From NCBI RefSeq assembly GCF_020539485.1, contig NZ_JACDXU010000005.1, positions 1 through 64,000 of the forward strand: a stretch of DNA of 64,000 bases, read 5' to 3'. Each line of letters opens with the position of its first letter. Positions within the stretch are counted from its first letter, which is position 1. The position numbers were made by a program, and so were the translations under genes. The stretch is from Fulverythrobacter ferritrahens. Lineage in GTDB: Bacteria > Pseudomonadota > Alphaproteobacteria > Sphingomonadales > Sphingomonadaceae. This document shows, piece by piece, positions 1 through 8,078 of the stretch. The notes under the pieces are model-generated. The model was not told the DNA's origin and searched no databases. It saw only the letters and a list, made by a program, of their open reading frames with translations.

Positions 1-241
1 CGAACCACGTTCCCGTCAGATCGAAGGGAGGGGCAGGCCGCTCCTTCTTCAGATTCTCCGGCGCCAAAGCACCCAGATAGCCCGGATGCTTCGGGATCAT
101 CTGCTGAAACCGCTCCTCCGATATCGGCGCAGAGCGGTTGGATTGGGCGGCTGCGGGCCCTGCCCATACGCCCAGAGCGACCGTTCCCGCCATGACGGTA
201 GCCGCAATTCTCCCAAGGCGTGGTGAGGCGCCTTTCACCAT
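1..241 (-). CDS. secreted protein of unknown function, 3' part cut by window edge
   Basis: The reading frame is open from the ATG at 241 to the left edge, giving the first 80 residues. A GGGAGAAG ribosome-binding stretch lies just upstream of the start. The N-terminus is a Sec signal peptide: Arg/Lys residues, then an Ala/Val-rich core ending in AGPAAAQ around residue 33. The mature part is Pro-rich and ends at PFDLTGTW. A similar phrase (DLRGTW) opens the mature part of the secreted protein at 35232-36308, so the two may be distant relatives. Function is unknown. Confidence 0.6.
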   Translation of the reverse strand, partial: MVKGASPRLGRIAATVMAGTVALGVWAGPAAAQSNRSAPISEERFQQMIPKHPGYLGALAPENLKKERPAPPFDLTGTWF

Positions 242-389
242 TCATCTTCTCCCAGCTGTCTGGCGCGGCCTGTCTTCGGCCGCTTCCCGCATGGGCTTGC
301 CAGAAAGCAGTTGATGAAATCAATAAGGTTTGTGTCTGCGGGGGATATTTGTTTTCAAGGCGCTGCATCTGCCCACGAGGCCGATCGCC

Positions 390-431
390 AAACGAAAAGG
401 GCGGCCGCTTGCGCGACCGCCCCTTCGTTTT
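390..431 (-). terminator. rho-independent terminator of the O-demethylase gene
   Basis: This is a long GC-rich inverted repeat: a GGGCGG stem around a GCAA-type tip, flanked by matching AAACGAA and TTCGTTT arms. It lies about 20 bp beyond the stop at 452. Read leftward it ends in TTTTCGTTT. The symmetry would let it work in both directions. Confidence 0.75.
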
Positions 432-451
432 GACAGAAACTGTCAGCCGGA

Positions 452-1861
452 TCAGGCGTTCGCGCCCTTGCCGGTCTGGCGCCAGCTGTCGGCATAGGCG
501 TTACGCGCCACGGCCGAATAGGGCACCGGCGAAACGATCGCCTTAATTTCGGTCTGCACGTGCGGCTCGACGGTCGGCTTGGTGGTGCCGCCATTGGGTT
601 CGCCCCAAACCAGCGTCACTTCCTTGCCGAATTCGGCGAAGTCCGGATCGATCATGCCGATCGACAGCATCGCGCCTTCGTTCGACGAATAGCCGATCCA
701 GGTCGAAACGCCGATCACCTTGCCGTCGCACTTCACTTCGTCGAACGGGTGCATTGCATACACGGCGCTCGGGAATTCGAAGTACTTCGCACGGTCGCCC
801 TTGGCGAACATCGAGCTCATGACGCGGTTCACGTCTTCCGGATCGAGAGCCAGCGTGACCTTCTGCTTGTGCTTCTGGTCAGCCATCTTCTCCAGGGCTT
901 CGCGGCCGATGAAGTCATGGTCGAACTTCACGATGATGCCGTAACCGATATCCCAGGGGGTCAGGTAGTAGCCTTCGATGCTTTCCGGCACGTAGGAACC
1001 GCCGATGGAGCACTTGCCAGCATAGGAGTTCGCCGAAGCCCACTCGCGGAAGCCCTTCGAGATTTCGTCGTCACCGGTGAAGGTGGCGGGCAGCGGCGAA
1101 GGCAGCCAGCCCGATTCCAGGGTGTTCGACGAATAGGCGCGGCCGCCGACCAGGGTCAGACCGAATTCCTTGCCGGCTTCCACCAGCGCGCCATGCACGG
1201 TGGCGTAGTCGTCCCAGGGGCCGAACAGTTCGTAACCCGGCTGACCGGCCATGCCGTGGCGGAGCGCGATCACGTCCTTACCGGCGATGTCGATGTGGGC
1301 CATGTTGAAGAACTTGATGTCCGGCGGGGTCTGACCCATCGCCTTTTCCAGCACCTTCATGGCGTTCGGGCCCTGAAGCTGGAAACGATAGTTCTTGCGC
1401 TTGCCGTCGGTACGCAGGGCGGTACGCTCGTCGCGTTCCACCTTCACGTTCCACTTGCCGGTCGAGGCGTGATATTCGGCCCATTCGATCGCCGGAGCGC
1501 GGCCGACCAGGCTGAAGGTTTCCTCGTCCAGATAGAACAGGATCACGTCGCCGATCACATAGCCGTCGGGGGTCACGGGAACCCACTGCTTGGCCTTGTT
1601 CACGGTGAAGTTCTTGAAGCTGTTGATGCCGAGGTAGTTCAGCATCGCGAAGGCGTCGGGGCCGGTCACATAGAGTTCGACCATGTGGTACGACTGGTTG
1701 AACAGAACGGCGCTTTCCGACCAGGCGCGCTGTTCGTTGCGCCAGTTGGAATATTCAGCCGGAACGCCCGGATAGACGTTCGGACCGACCTGCTGGTTGC
1801 GCAGGAAGTCGACGACGTTGTCGACCGAATCCAGCTTCTGCTGAAGGGTTTGCTCACTCAT
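452..1861 (-). CDS. LigM/DesA-family tetrahydrofolate-dependent aryl O-demethylase
   Basis: This 469-aa protein has the GcvT (aminomethyltransferase) fold and the length of LigM (vanillate/3-O-methylgallate) and DesA (syringate) O-demethylases of Sphingobium SYK-6. These enzymes move a ring methoxyl methyl group to tetrahydrofolate. Residues that align with functional positions of LigM are present: Tyr30, His59, Arg120 and Tyr242 (in GGRAYSSNTLESGW). The start at 1861 follows a good AGGAGAGG site. It is downstream of an alpha/beta hydrolase gene on the same strand and divergent from metF-folD, which would recycle its methyl-THF product. The family and chemistry are secure. Whether the substrate is vanillate, syringate or another methoxy-arene cannot be read from the sequence, so no symbol is given. 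Confidence 0.9.
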   Translation of the reverse strand: MSEQTLQQKLDSVDNVVDFLRNQQVGPNVYPGVPAEYSNWRNEQRAWSESAVLFNQSYHMVELYVTGPDAFAMLNYLGINSFKNFTVNKAKQWVPVTPDGYVIGDVILFYLDEETFSLVGRAPAIEWAEYHASTGKWNVKVERDERTALRTDGKRKNYRFQLQGPNAMKVLEKAMGQTPPDIKFFNMAHIDIAGKDVIALRHGMAGQPGYELFGPWDDYATVHGALVEAGKEFGLTLVGGRAYSSNTLESGWLPSPLPATFTGDDEISKGFREWASANSYAGKCSIGGSYVPESIEGYYLTPWDIGYGIIVKFDHDFIGREALEKMADQKHKQKVTLALDPEDVNRVMSSMFAKGDRAKYFEFPSAVYAMHPFDEVKCDGKVIGVSTWIGYSSNEGAMLSIGMIDPDFAEFGKEVTLVWGEPNGGTTKPTVEPHVQTEIKAIVSPVPYSAVARNAYADSWRQTGKGANA

Positions 1862-1918
1862 TTCATACCTCTCCTAAGGAAAAAGGGCTTGGTTGAAGCT
1901 ACGGGTTGAACGGATGGG

Positions 1919-2611
1919 TTAGTCGTCCGCCGGCCGGGCAAGCCAGTCGGCAATCGCTGCGTTCACCGCTTCGGGCGCCTCGGCCATGATCATGTGGCCG
2001 GCACCGGGGACGATGACGAGTTCGGAATTCGGAATGGCGGCAGCAATCTTTTCATGCTGCGCGGGGCCGCTCCAGCTATCCTCCGCGCCGGTCATCACCA
2101 GCGTGGGGCATGTGATCGTGGGAAGCAGGCTTTCCACTTCGGGACGCCCCAGCAAGGCAGCGATCTGCGCTTCGAACACCTGCGTACCGGCGCGGATGCA
2201 CATGTCGCGCATGGGGGCCATCAGCTCCTCTTCACCATGGCGCGCGGGCGCCACCATTGGCGGCAACCAGGTATCGACCAGAGCTTCTGCACCCTTTTCC
2301 CGCCCAATCGCGATCAGCGCCTCGCGCTTCTCTCGCTCGCCGGGCTGGACAGGATGCATGCCGGTGCTGACCAGGGCGAGTCGCCGCACGCGTTCCGGCG
2401 CCAGTCTGAACACTTCCAGCGCCACACGTCCACCCATGGAGTGGCCGAACAGGTCAAATCGCTCCGGGCACTGGCTCAATGCGATGCGCGCCATTTCCTG
2501 CAGCGAATCCGCCGTGCCATAGCCATCGATCGCCTTTGCTTGCGGAAAGGCGGCCGTTTGCGCGGCATAAAGGCTGGCATCGCAAATCAGGCCTGGCAGC
2601 AGGATCAGCAT
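1919..2611 (-). CDS. alpha/beta-fold hydrolase
   Basis: The 230-aa protein is a compact alpha/beta hydrolase. The nucleophile elbow is GHSMGG around residue 78. A C-terminal GAGHMI supplies the catalytic His, and an Asp in the TGAEDSW segment completes a plausible triad. There is no signal peptide, so it should be cytoplasmic. It lies 57 bp upstream of the O-demethylase gene on the same strand and is probably co-transcribed with it. That suggests hydrolysis of an aromatic ester or a related intermediate, but the substrate is not determinable. Family confident; role unknown. Confidence 0.85.
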   Translation of the reverse strand: MLILLPGLICDASLYAAQTAAFPQAKAIDGYGTADSLQEMARIALSQCPERFDLFGHSMGGRVALEVFRLAPERVRRLALVSTGMHPVQPGEREKREALIAIGREKGAEALVDTWLPPMVAPARHGEEELMAPMRDMCIRAGTQVFEAQIAALLGRPEVESLLPTITCPTLVMTGAEDSWSGPAQHEKIAAAIPNSELVIVPGAGHMIMAEAPEAVNAAIADWLARPADD

Positions 2612-2798
2612 CCGGTCTCCCTGGAAGTCGCTGGTGCAACTTTCTTCGTCAACGTGAACATTTCACCTATACGAATAAATGACCCTTTGCTAGAGACATT
2701 CTTGCAATGGCGGCCCTTGCGTGAAAAAGGGGCGCAAAATCCAACCATCAAGGCGAATCCGCCTCCAGCAGCCGCCTGGAACATTTGGGAGCACACTC
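2612..2798. promoter_or_regulatory. divergent promoter region, hydrolase/O-demethylase versus metF/folD
   Basis: This 187-bp non-coding interval separates two divergent transcription units that belong to the same one-carbon route, so it should hold both promoters and any shared operator. It is more AT-rich than its flanks around 2640-2700. I could not identify a clear palindrome or a convincing -35/-10 pair by eye. Confidence 0.5.
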
Positions 2799-3668
2799 AT
2801 GTCCTACGCCGCCATCCATCCCGACTGGGAAAAGCCGCGCGCCAATATGGTCGATGGCTATTCGCTCGAAATGACGGCGAAGGAGATCGAAGGTCTCAAG
2901 GAAGCCGCGCCGCTGATCCGCCCCGGCACCCAGATCGCCGTGACCTTCCTTCCCGGTGAGGAAATGAGCCAGCGCGTGGAATGCGCCAAGCTGGTGCGCG
3001 ACCTCGGCTTCGAACCGATCGTCCACCTGTCGGCCCGTCGCTTCACTTCGGAAGCCGAGCTTGAACAGTATCTGTCGGACATCACCAGCCAGGCTGCCGT
3101 GAAGCGCGTCTTCATCATCGCGGGCGACCCGCCGGAGCCGGAAGGCCCCTATTCGGACTCGCTGCAGATCATCGAGACCGGCCTGCTTGAAAAGTATGGC
3201 ATCGAGATCGTCGGCATTGGCGGCCATCCCGAAGGCCACCCCAACGTCTCCAAGCCCGACCTGTGGGTGTGGATGGAAAAGAAGATCGCGGCGATCCGTG
3301 CGCGCGGCATGACCCCGCTGGTCGTGACGCAGTTCGCGTTCGACGATGATGCGATCATCGAATGGGTCAAGGAAATGCGCGGCCGCGGCATCGACGTTCC
3401 GGTGCGCCTCGGCGTCCCCGGCCCTGCCGGCATCAAGCGCCTGCTGGGCTTCGCCAAGCGCTGCGGCGTGGGCGCTTCGGCTTCTGTCATGAAGAAGTAC
3501 GGCATCTCGCTGACCAACCTCATCGGCAGCGCCGGTCCGGACAAGCTGGTCAACTCGCTCGACAAGGGCCTGACCGAGGAAGCCGGACGCGTTCGCCTTC
3601 ACCTCTATCCCTTCGGCGCGCTCACTGCGTCGGCGGAATGGATCAATAATTACGCCGCCAAACACTGA
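2799..3668 (+). CDS. metF: methylenetetrahydrofolate reductase (MetF type)
   Basis: The 289-aa protein belongs to the FAD-dependent methylenetetrahydrofolate reductase family, which interconverts 5-methyl-THF and 5,10-methylene-THF in the cytosol. It contains the family pattern of a flavin-binding barrel (IIAGDPPEPEG, then GIGGHPEGHP). The ATG at 2799 is chosen over an upstream in-frame start at 2721 because GGGAG precedes it and the family begins here. It is followed by folD after 14 bp and is divergent from the O-demethylase operon. That arrangement matches SYK-6, where a dedicated metF oxidises the methyl-THF made by LigM. It may therefore run in the oxidative direction rather than serving only methionine synthesis. 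Confidence 0.9.
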   Translation: MSYAAIHPDWEKPRANMVDGYSLEMTAKEIEGLKEAAPLIRPGTQIAVTFLPGEEMSQRVECAKLVRDLGFEPIVHLSARRFTSEAELEQYLSDITSQAAVKRVFIIAGDPPEPEGPYSDSLQIIETGLLEKYGIEIVGIGGHPEGHPNVSKPDLWVWMEKKIAAIRARGMTPLVVTQFAFDDDAIIEWVKEMRGRGIDVPVRLGVPGPAGIKRLLGFAKRCGVGASASVMKKYGISLTNLIGSAGPDKLVNSLDKGLTEEAGRVRLHLYPFGALTASAEWINNYAAKH

Positions 3669-3682
3669 GGCAATATCAACGC

Positions 3683-4621
3683 ATGGCTGACATTATCGAC
3701 GGACGCGCGGTAGCGCGGAAACTTGACGAGGAAACCGCAGCCGAAGTGCGCGCGATGGTCGAGGCGGGGCTTCCCCGCCCCGGCCTCGCCGTGGTTCTGG
3801 TGGGGAACGATCCGGCGAGTGAGGTCTATGTCGGCCGCAAGATCAAGGGCTGCGAAAGTACAGGCATTCTCTCCGTCGAGCACCGGCTGCCGGAAGAAAC
3901 GACGCAGGACAGCCTGCTGACCTTGATCGCCCGCCTCAATGCCGATCCTTCGGTGCATGGTATCCTGGTGCAGGTGCCGCTGCCCAAGCATATCGACACC
4001 GGTGTGGTGCTGCGCGCGATTGCTCCTTCCAAGGATGTCGACGGCTTCCATCCGGTGAATGTGGGCCGCCTGTCCACCGGCACCGGCGGTATCGTGCCCT
4101 GCACTCCGCTGGGCGTGACCAAGCTGCTCGACACCGTGTTCGACGATCTGACCGGCCTCGACGTGGTGGTCATCGGCAAGTCCAACATCGTGGGCAAGCC
4201 GATCGCCATGCTGCTGCTCGAGCGTGAGGCGACCGTTACCGTCACACATATCGAAACCAAGGATCTGCCGGGCCTGTGCTGCAAGGCCGACATCATCATC
4301 GCCGCAGCCGGTGCCCCGCGCCTGGTCAAGGGTGACTGGGTGAAGGAAGGCGCGGTCATCATCGATGTGGGCATCACGCGTATCAAGGGCGAAGACGGCA
4401 AGACCAAGCTGGTGGGCGACGTTGCCTTCGAGGAAGTACAGCATGCCCGCGCCGTTACTCCGGTGCCCGGCGGCGTCGGCCCGATGACCATTTCCTGCCT
4501 GCTGGCCAATACGGTTCAGGCCGCGAAGGAACAGCTTTCCGGCAAGAGCAGCGACGGCTTCCAGATCGACTGGGACGATCTGCCGGATCGTTCGATGATC
4601 TTCAGCCAGTCGGAAGACTGA
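3683..4621 (+). CDS. folD: bifunctional methylenetetrahydrofolate dehydrogenase/cyclohydrolase
   Basis: This 312-aa FolD converts 5,10-methylene-THF to 10-formyl-THF with reduction of NADP. Family signatures are visible: the N-terminal ASEVYVGRKIKGCE region with the catalytic Lys, GILVQVPLP, KDVDGFHPVN, the nucleotide-binding VVIGKSNIVGKP, and the terminal TPVPGGVGPMT. It sits 14 bp behind metF and is closed by a strong terminator. The two genes form a short operon carrying one-carbon units from methyl- to formyl-THF. It carries a C-terminal tail of about 20 residues after the core, ending FSQSED. Confidence 0.96.
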   Translation: MADIIDGRAVARKLDEETAAEVRAMVEAGLPRPGLAVVLVGNDPASEVYVGRKIKGCESTGILSVEHRLPEETTQDSLLTLIARLNADPSVHGILVQVPLPKHIDTGVVLRAIAPSKDVDGFHPVNVGRLSTGTGGIVPCTPLGVTKLLDTVFDDLTGLDVVVIGKSNIVGKPIAMLLLEREATVTVTHIETKDLPGLCCKADIIIAAAGAPRLVKGDWVKEGAVIIDVGITRIKGEDGKTKLVGDVAFEEVQHARAVTPVPGGVGPMTISCLLANTVQAAKEQLSGKSSDGFQIDWDDLPDRSMIFSQSED

Positions 4622-4643
4622 TCGCTTTGCGGAACGCAATTGG

Positions 4644-4674
4644 AAGGGGCCCGGAAACGGGCCCTTTCTTTTTC
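4644..4674 (+). terminator. terminator after folD
   Basis: A 10-bp stem (AAGGGGCCCG paired with CGGGCCCTTT) surrounds a GAAA tetraloop and is followed by CTTTTTC, directly after the folD stop. It may also serve the convergent corA gene, which ends at 4673. Confidence 0.9.
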
Positions 4675-5644
4675 AGAGCCAGCCGATCCGCCGGAACCGC
4701 ACATACAGGCCCAGGCATATTGTCAGCATCAGCCCGGTGATGATGAAATAGCCATGGCGCCAGTGCAATTCGGGCATGAAGTCGAAGTTCATGCCATAGA
4801 CCCCGGCCACGGCCGTGGGCACGCCGAGAATGGCCGCCCATGCTGCCAGCTGCCGGGTGATGGCGCCCTGTCGGTTCTGTTCGAGCAGGCTGGCCACTTC
4901 GACAATGCTGCCCAGCGTATCGTTCAGCGCCCGCGCACGGCCGAGGCTGTGGCGGACATGATCGTGGATGTCGCTGAAATAGGGGCGAGCCTTCTTGTCG
5001 ATCGCCGGGAGGCTGGCGGAGGCGAGCTTGCCGGCCACTTCCTCCATATGCCCCACATTGCTCTCAAAACGCCGCAGCCGGCGGCGCAGGCGGAAGATGC
5101 GGCGGATGCGGGCCTGATCGGGAAACCCGGCCACGGCGCCTTCCTCCATCTCCTCCACCGCGAGGTCGAGCTTATCGAGCAGGGGGACATAGCCGTCCGC
5201 CAGATAATCGAGCAGCCCATGCAGCACCACATCCGGCCCTTGGGCCAGGCGCTGGGGATTGGCCTCCAGTTGCTGGCGCAGCGCGGTATGCGCCCGCGCG
5301 CTGCCCTGGCGCACGGTGATGATGAAATTCCGGTCAAGGAAGATCGCGGTCTGCCCATAGGCGATGCCCTCCTCGTCCTGCAGGGCGGCGGTGCATGCCA
5401 TGACGAACAGCATCGATCCGAAGGCTTCGGCCTTGGCAGGGGCGCCGCGCGTCAGTGCATCCTCGATTGCCAGAGGGTGCAGGCCATAGCGATCCTGCAG
5501 CAGCGCCAGCTCCGCAGGAGTAGGGTCGGCCACGCCTATCCAGTCGAACTCCCCCTCCACGGCAGGCAGGCTACACCGCTGCAGATCGAGTGCGGGATCG
5601 GTGACCTTCCCCGCCAGATAACGCCTTGCCGCAACAATGGTCAT
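4673..5644 (-). CDS. CorA-family divalent metal transporter
   Basis: The 323-aa protein is a CorA-type inner-membrane channel for Mg2+ or a related divalent cation. It has a large cytoplasmic N-terminal domain with a long charged helix (EVAGK through the arginine-rich RIRRIFRLRRRLRR region). Two C-terminal membrane helices follow, the first ending in the signature YGMN. The start at 5644 is an internal Met of a longer open frame. The upstream residues are poorly conserved-looking and would run into the regulatory region of the divergent monooxygenase. It is a stand-alone gene. Cation specificity cannot be read. Confidence 0.9.
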   Translation of the reverse strand: MTIVAARRYLAGKVTDPALDLQRCSLPAVEGEFDWIGVADPTPAELALLQDRYGLHPLAIEDALTRGAPAKAEAFGSMLFVMACTAALQDEEGIAYGQTAIFLDRNFIITVRQGSARAHTALRQQLEANPQRLAQGPDVVLHGLLDYLADGYVPLLDKLDLAVEEMEEGAVAGFPDQARIRRIFRLRRRLRRFESNVGHMEEVAGKLASASLPAIDKKARPYFSDIHDHVRHSLGRARALNDTLGSIVEVASLLEQNRQGAITRQLAAWAAILGVPTAVAGVYGMNFDFMPELHWRHGYFIITGLMLTICLGLYVRFRRIGWL

Positions 5645-5740
5645 GCAGCACCATCTGACAGAGGCGCGCAGGGCTGGCAATCGCCGCCGGACGGCCCGCC
5701 GGCTGGAGCAGGCGGGCCCATTGGCGAAAGCGGGGAAACG

Positions 5741-5758
5741 GCTTACACAAATGTAAGC
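5741..5758. promoter_or_regulatory. 18-bp palindrome, putative operator of the monooxygenase
   Basis: GCTTACA and TGTAAGC form a perfect 7-bp inverted repeat around a CAAA spacer, 16 bp before the ATG of the downstream monooxygenase. The size and spacing suit a dimeric regulator such as a TetR-family repressor. No regulator gene is adjacent. Confidence 0.6.
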
Positions 5759-5774
5759 AAAGGGAGAGAGATCG

Positions 5775-7253
5775 ATGACGGGCGATTTTGATGTCCTGAT
5801 CGTCGGCGCCGGTATTTCCGGCATTTCGATGGCAGCGCATATGAAGATGCTGTGTCCCGGCCGCCACTATGCGATGGTGGAGCGGCGCGACAATCTGGGC
5901 GGCACCTGGGATCTGTTCCGTTATCCCGGCATCCGGTCCGACAGTGACATGCACAGCTTCGGCTTTCGTTTCGAGCCCTGGATTCACGAGCAATCCATCG
6001 CCGACGGGCCGAACATCCTCGATTATCTCAACCGCGTCGTCGACAAATATGCCATCCGTCCGAACATCCGCTTCGGGCAGAAAGTGCTGCGCGCCGATTT
6101 CCGCAAGGACGAGGGATTATGGCACGTCGAGCTGGAAGATAGCACCGGCCTGCGCAGCCATTGCACCGCCTCGTTCCTCTATCTCGGTTCCGGCTATTAC
6201 GATTACGACGATCCCTACGATCCCGGCTTCCCCGGCAAGGAGGAGTTCCGGGGCACCATCGTCCATCCGCAATTCTGGCCGGAAGGACTGGACTATCGCG
6301 GCAAGCAGGTGGTGGTGGTCGGATCGGGCGCCACGGCGGTGACGATCGTGCCCGCGATGGCGCGCGATGCCGGCCACGTCACCATGCTGCAGCGTACGCC
6401 CACCTGGATGGGCGCACGGCCGCAGAAGGATGCAATCGCCAATTTCCTGCGCAAGATCCTGCCGGAGAAGCTCGCCTATCGGATTACACGCTTCAAGAAT
6501 ATCCGGATGCACAACTTCATCTTCAAACGGGCTCGCGCCAAGCCCGAGAAGATAGCGGGCTTCCTGACGAAGAAGGCGCGGGCTGCACTGGGCGATGCCT
6601 GGAATGCCCGGGATTTCCTGCCGCCCTATAATCCGTGGGAACAACGCCTGTGCCTGGTGCCTGATGGAGATCTGTTCGAGGCTGTGAAATCCGGCAAAGC
6701 CTCCATCGTGACCGACCGGATCGAGTGCTTCGACGCCGCCGGCATCCGGCTGGAAAGCGGCGCGCATCTGGATGCGGACATCATCGTCACTGCAACCGGC
6801 CTTGCCCTGACCATGGGCGGCAAGATCGCGATAAGTGTGGACGGCGCGCCGGTCGACTGGACGCAGCGCTGGTTCTATCGCGGCTGCATGTTCTCCAACC
6901 TGCCCAATTTTGCGGTGGTGTTCGGCTATCTCAACGCATCGTGGACCCTGCGGGCGGACAATACCGCCCAATATATCTGCGGCGTGCTGAACCGGATGGA
7001 AGCCTTGGGCGCGGACCTCGTCTATCCCTCCCTGCCTGACGAGAGCGTGCTGGTGGAGGATGACGTGTTCAACTATTCCTCCGGCTATATCCAGCGCGCG
7101 CGGCCCATGATGCCCAAAAGCGCGGCGGCCCTGCCATGGCGGCTCAACATGGATTACCTTGCCGATGCGAAGGATTTCCGCGAGCGCCCGGTGGACGATG
7201 GCGTCCTTGCCTTTGAAAAGACAAAGGAAGCGATAGCGCAAGCTGCGGAGTAG
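5775..7253 (+). CDS. EthA-like FAD-dependent Baeyer-Villiger monooxygenase
   Basis: The 492-aa flavoprotein has a FAD-binding GAGISG at residues 11-16 and a second nucleotide-binding GSGATA at about 183-188. Between them is the type I Baeyer-Villiger fingerprint FRGTIVHPQFWP (158-169, pattern FxGxxxHxxxWP). Length and many stretches (GGTWDLFRYPGIRSDSDM, NPWEQRLCLVPDGDLF) resemble mycobacterial EthA. The expected reaction is NADPH- and O2-dependent insertion of oxygen next to a ketone, or sulfoxidation, in the cytosol. It is expressed alone, behind a palindrome at 5741-5758. A ketone from aromatic or terpenoid catabolism is a reasonable guess; the substrate is unknown. Confidence 0.9.
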   Translation: MTGDFDVLIVGAGISGISMAAHMKMLCPGRHYAMVERRDNLGGTWDLFRYPGIRSDSDMHSFGFRFEPWIHEQSIADGPNILDYLNRVVDKYAIRPNIRFGQKVLRADFRKDEGLWHVELEDSTGLRSHCTASFLYLGSGYYDYDDPYDPGFPGKEEFRGTIVHPQFWPEGLDYRGKQVVVVGSGATAVTIVPAMARDAGHVTMLQRTPTWMGARPQKDAIANFLRKILPEKLAYRITRFKNIRMHNFIFKRARAKPEKIAGFLTKKARAALGDAWNARDFLPPYNPWEQRLCLVPDGDLFEAVKSGKASIVTDRIECFDAAGIRLESGAHLDADIIVTATGLALTMGGKIAISVDGAPVDWTQRWFYRGCMFSNLPNFAVVFGYLNASWTLRADNTAQYICGVLNRMEALGADLVYPSLPDESVLVEDDVFNYSSGYIQRARPMMPKSAAALPWRLNMDYLADAKDFRERPVDDGVLAFEKTKEAIAQAAE

Positions 7254-7287
7254 CGGGGCGAGGTAATTTGTCCTAACCACCCTGCCC

Positions 7288-8049
7288 ATGGGTAAAGGTG
7301 AACGAATCTGGACGGCGGCGCTGATCGTGATCGGCGACGAGATTCTGTCCGGCCGCACGCAGGACAAGAACATCGCGCAGGTGGCCGGCTGGCTGCAGGT
7401 GCAGGGCATTCGTCTCATGGAAGTGCGCGTGGTGCCCGATGTGCTGGAAGCCATCGTGGAGGCAGTGAATGCCTTGCGCGTGCGGCACGATTATCTCTTT
7501 ACGACTGGCGGGATCGGCCCCACGCATGATGACATTACCGTGGATGCCATCGCCGCGGCGCTGGGCGTACCGGTAGTGGTCCATCCCGAAGCGCGCCGGA
7601 TTCTGGAAGACTATTACGTCACCCGCGGCGGCATCAATGAAGGGCGCCTGCGCATGGCGCGCGTGCCCGAAGGGGCGGATCTGATCCCCAATCGCATGTC
7701 CGGCGCGCCGGGCATTCACGTGGAGAATATCTTCGTCATGGCAGGCGTCCCCACGATCTGCGCGCAGATGCTCGACGGGCTGACCGGGACATTGGAAGGC
7801 GGCGCCGTGCTGCTCACCGAAACGATCGGTTGCTGGATAGCTGAAAGCGAAGTCGCAACCTTGCTGCGGGAAGTGGAAGCGACCCATGAAGGGAGCCAGA
7901 TCGGCAGCTATCCCTTCTTCCGCGAGGGCAAGACCGGCGCCAATTTCGTGATCCGTTCGACCGATCCCGAAACGCTGCGCAGCGCGGTCGATACTCTGTG
8001 CGAAGGGCTGGGCGAACTGGGCAAGGATTTCACGCCGGGCGGCATCTAG
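7288..8049 (+). CDS. MoaB/CinA-N-terminal-type molybdopterin-binding domain protein
   Basis: The 253-aa protein begins with the competence/damage-inducible (CinA) N-terminal domain, which shares the MoaB/Mog fold. Family motifs are GDEILSGRTQDKN at about residue 17 and TTGGIGPTHDD at about 72. It lacks the C-terminal nicotinamide-nucleotide amidohydrolase domain of full CinA. Similar stand-alone proteins are common in alphaproteobacteria; their substrate is unsettled. It lies 34 bp after the monooxygenase stop and 29 bp before the next gene, so it may belong to a run of rightward genes. Confidence 0.85.
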   Translation: MGKGERIWTAALIVIGDEILSGRTQDKNIAQVAGWLQVQGIRLMEVRVVPDVLEAIVEAVNALRVRHDYLFTTGGIGPTHDDITVDAIAAALGVPVVVHPEARRILEDYYVTRGGINEGRLRMARVPEGADLIPNRMSGAPGIHVENIFVMAGVPTICAQMLDGLTGTLEGGAVLLTETIGCWIAESEVATLLREVEATHEGSQIGSYPFFREGKTGANFVIRSTDPETLRSAVDTLCEGLGELGKDFTPGGI

Positions 8050-8078
8050 ATCCGGCGGAAGTGGGAGAGACGAACATC

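Noticed and set aside
560-1909. 449-codon open frame antisense to the O-demethylase
   Set aside because: It is a shadow of codon bias in GC-rich DNA: Arg/His/Gly-rich, no family resemblance, no ribosome-binding site, and it covers a well-recognised gene.
4673-5824. Longer corA start at 5824
   Set aside because: The extra 60 residues are unlike CorA, overlap the divergent monooxygenase gene and cross its palindrome.
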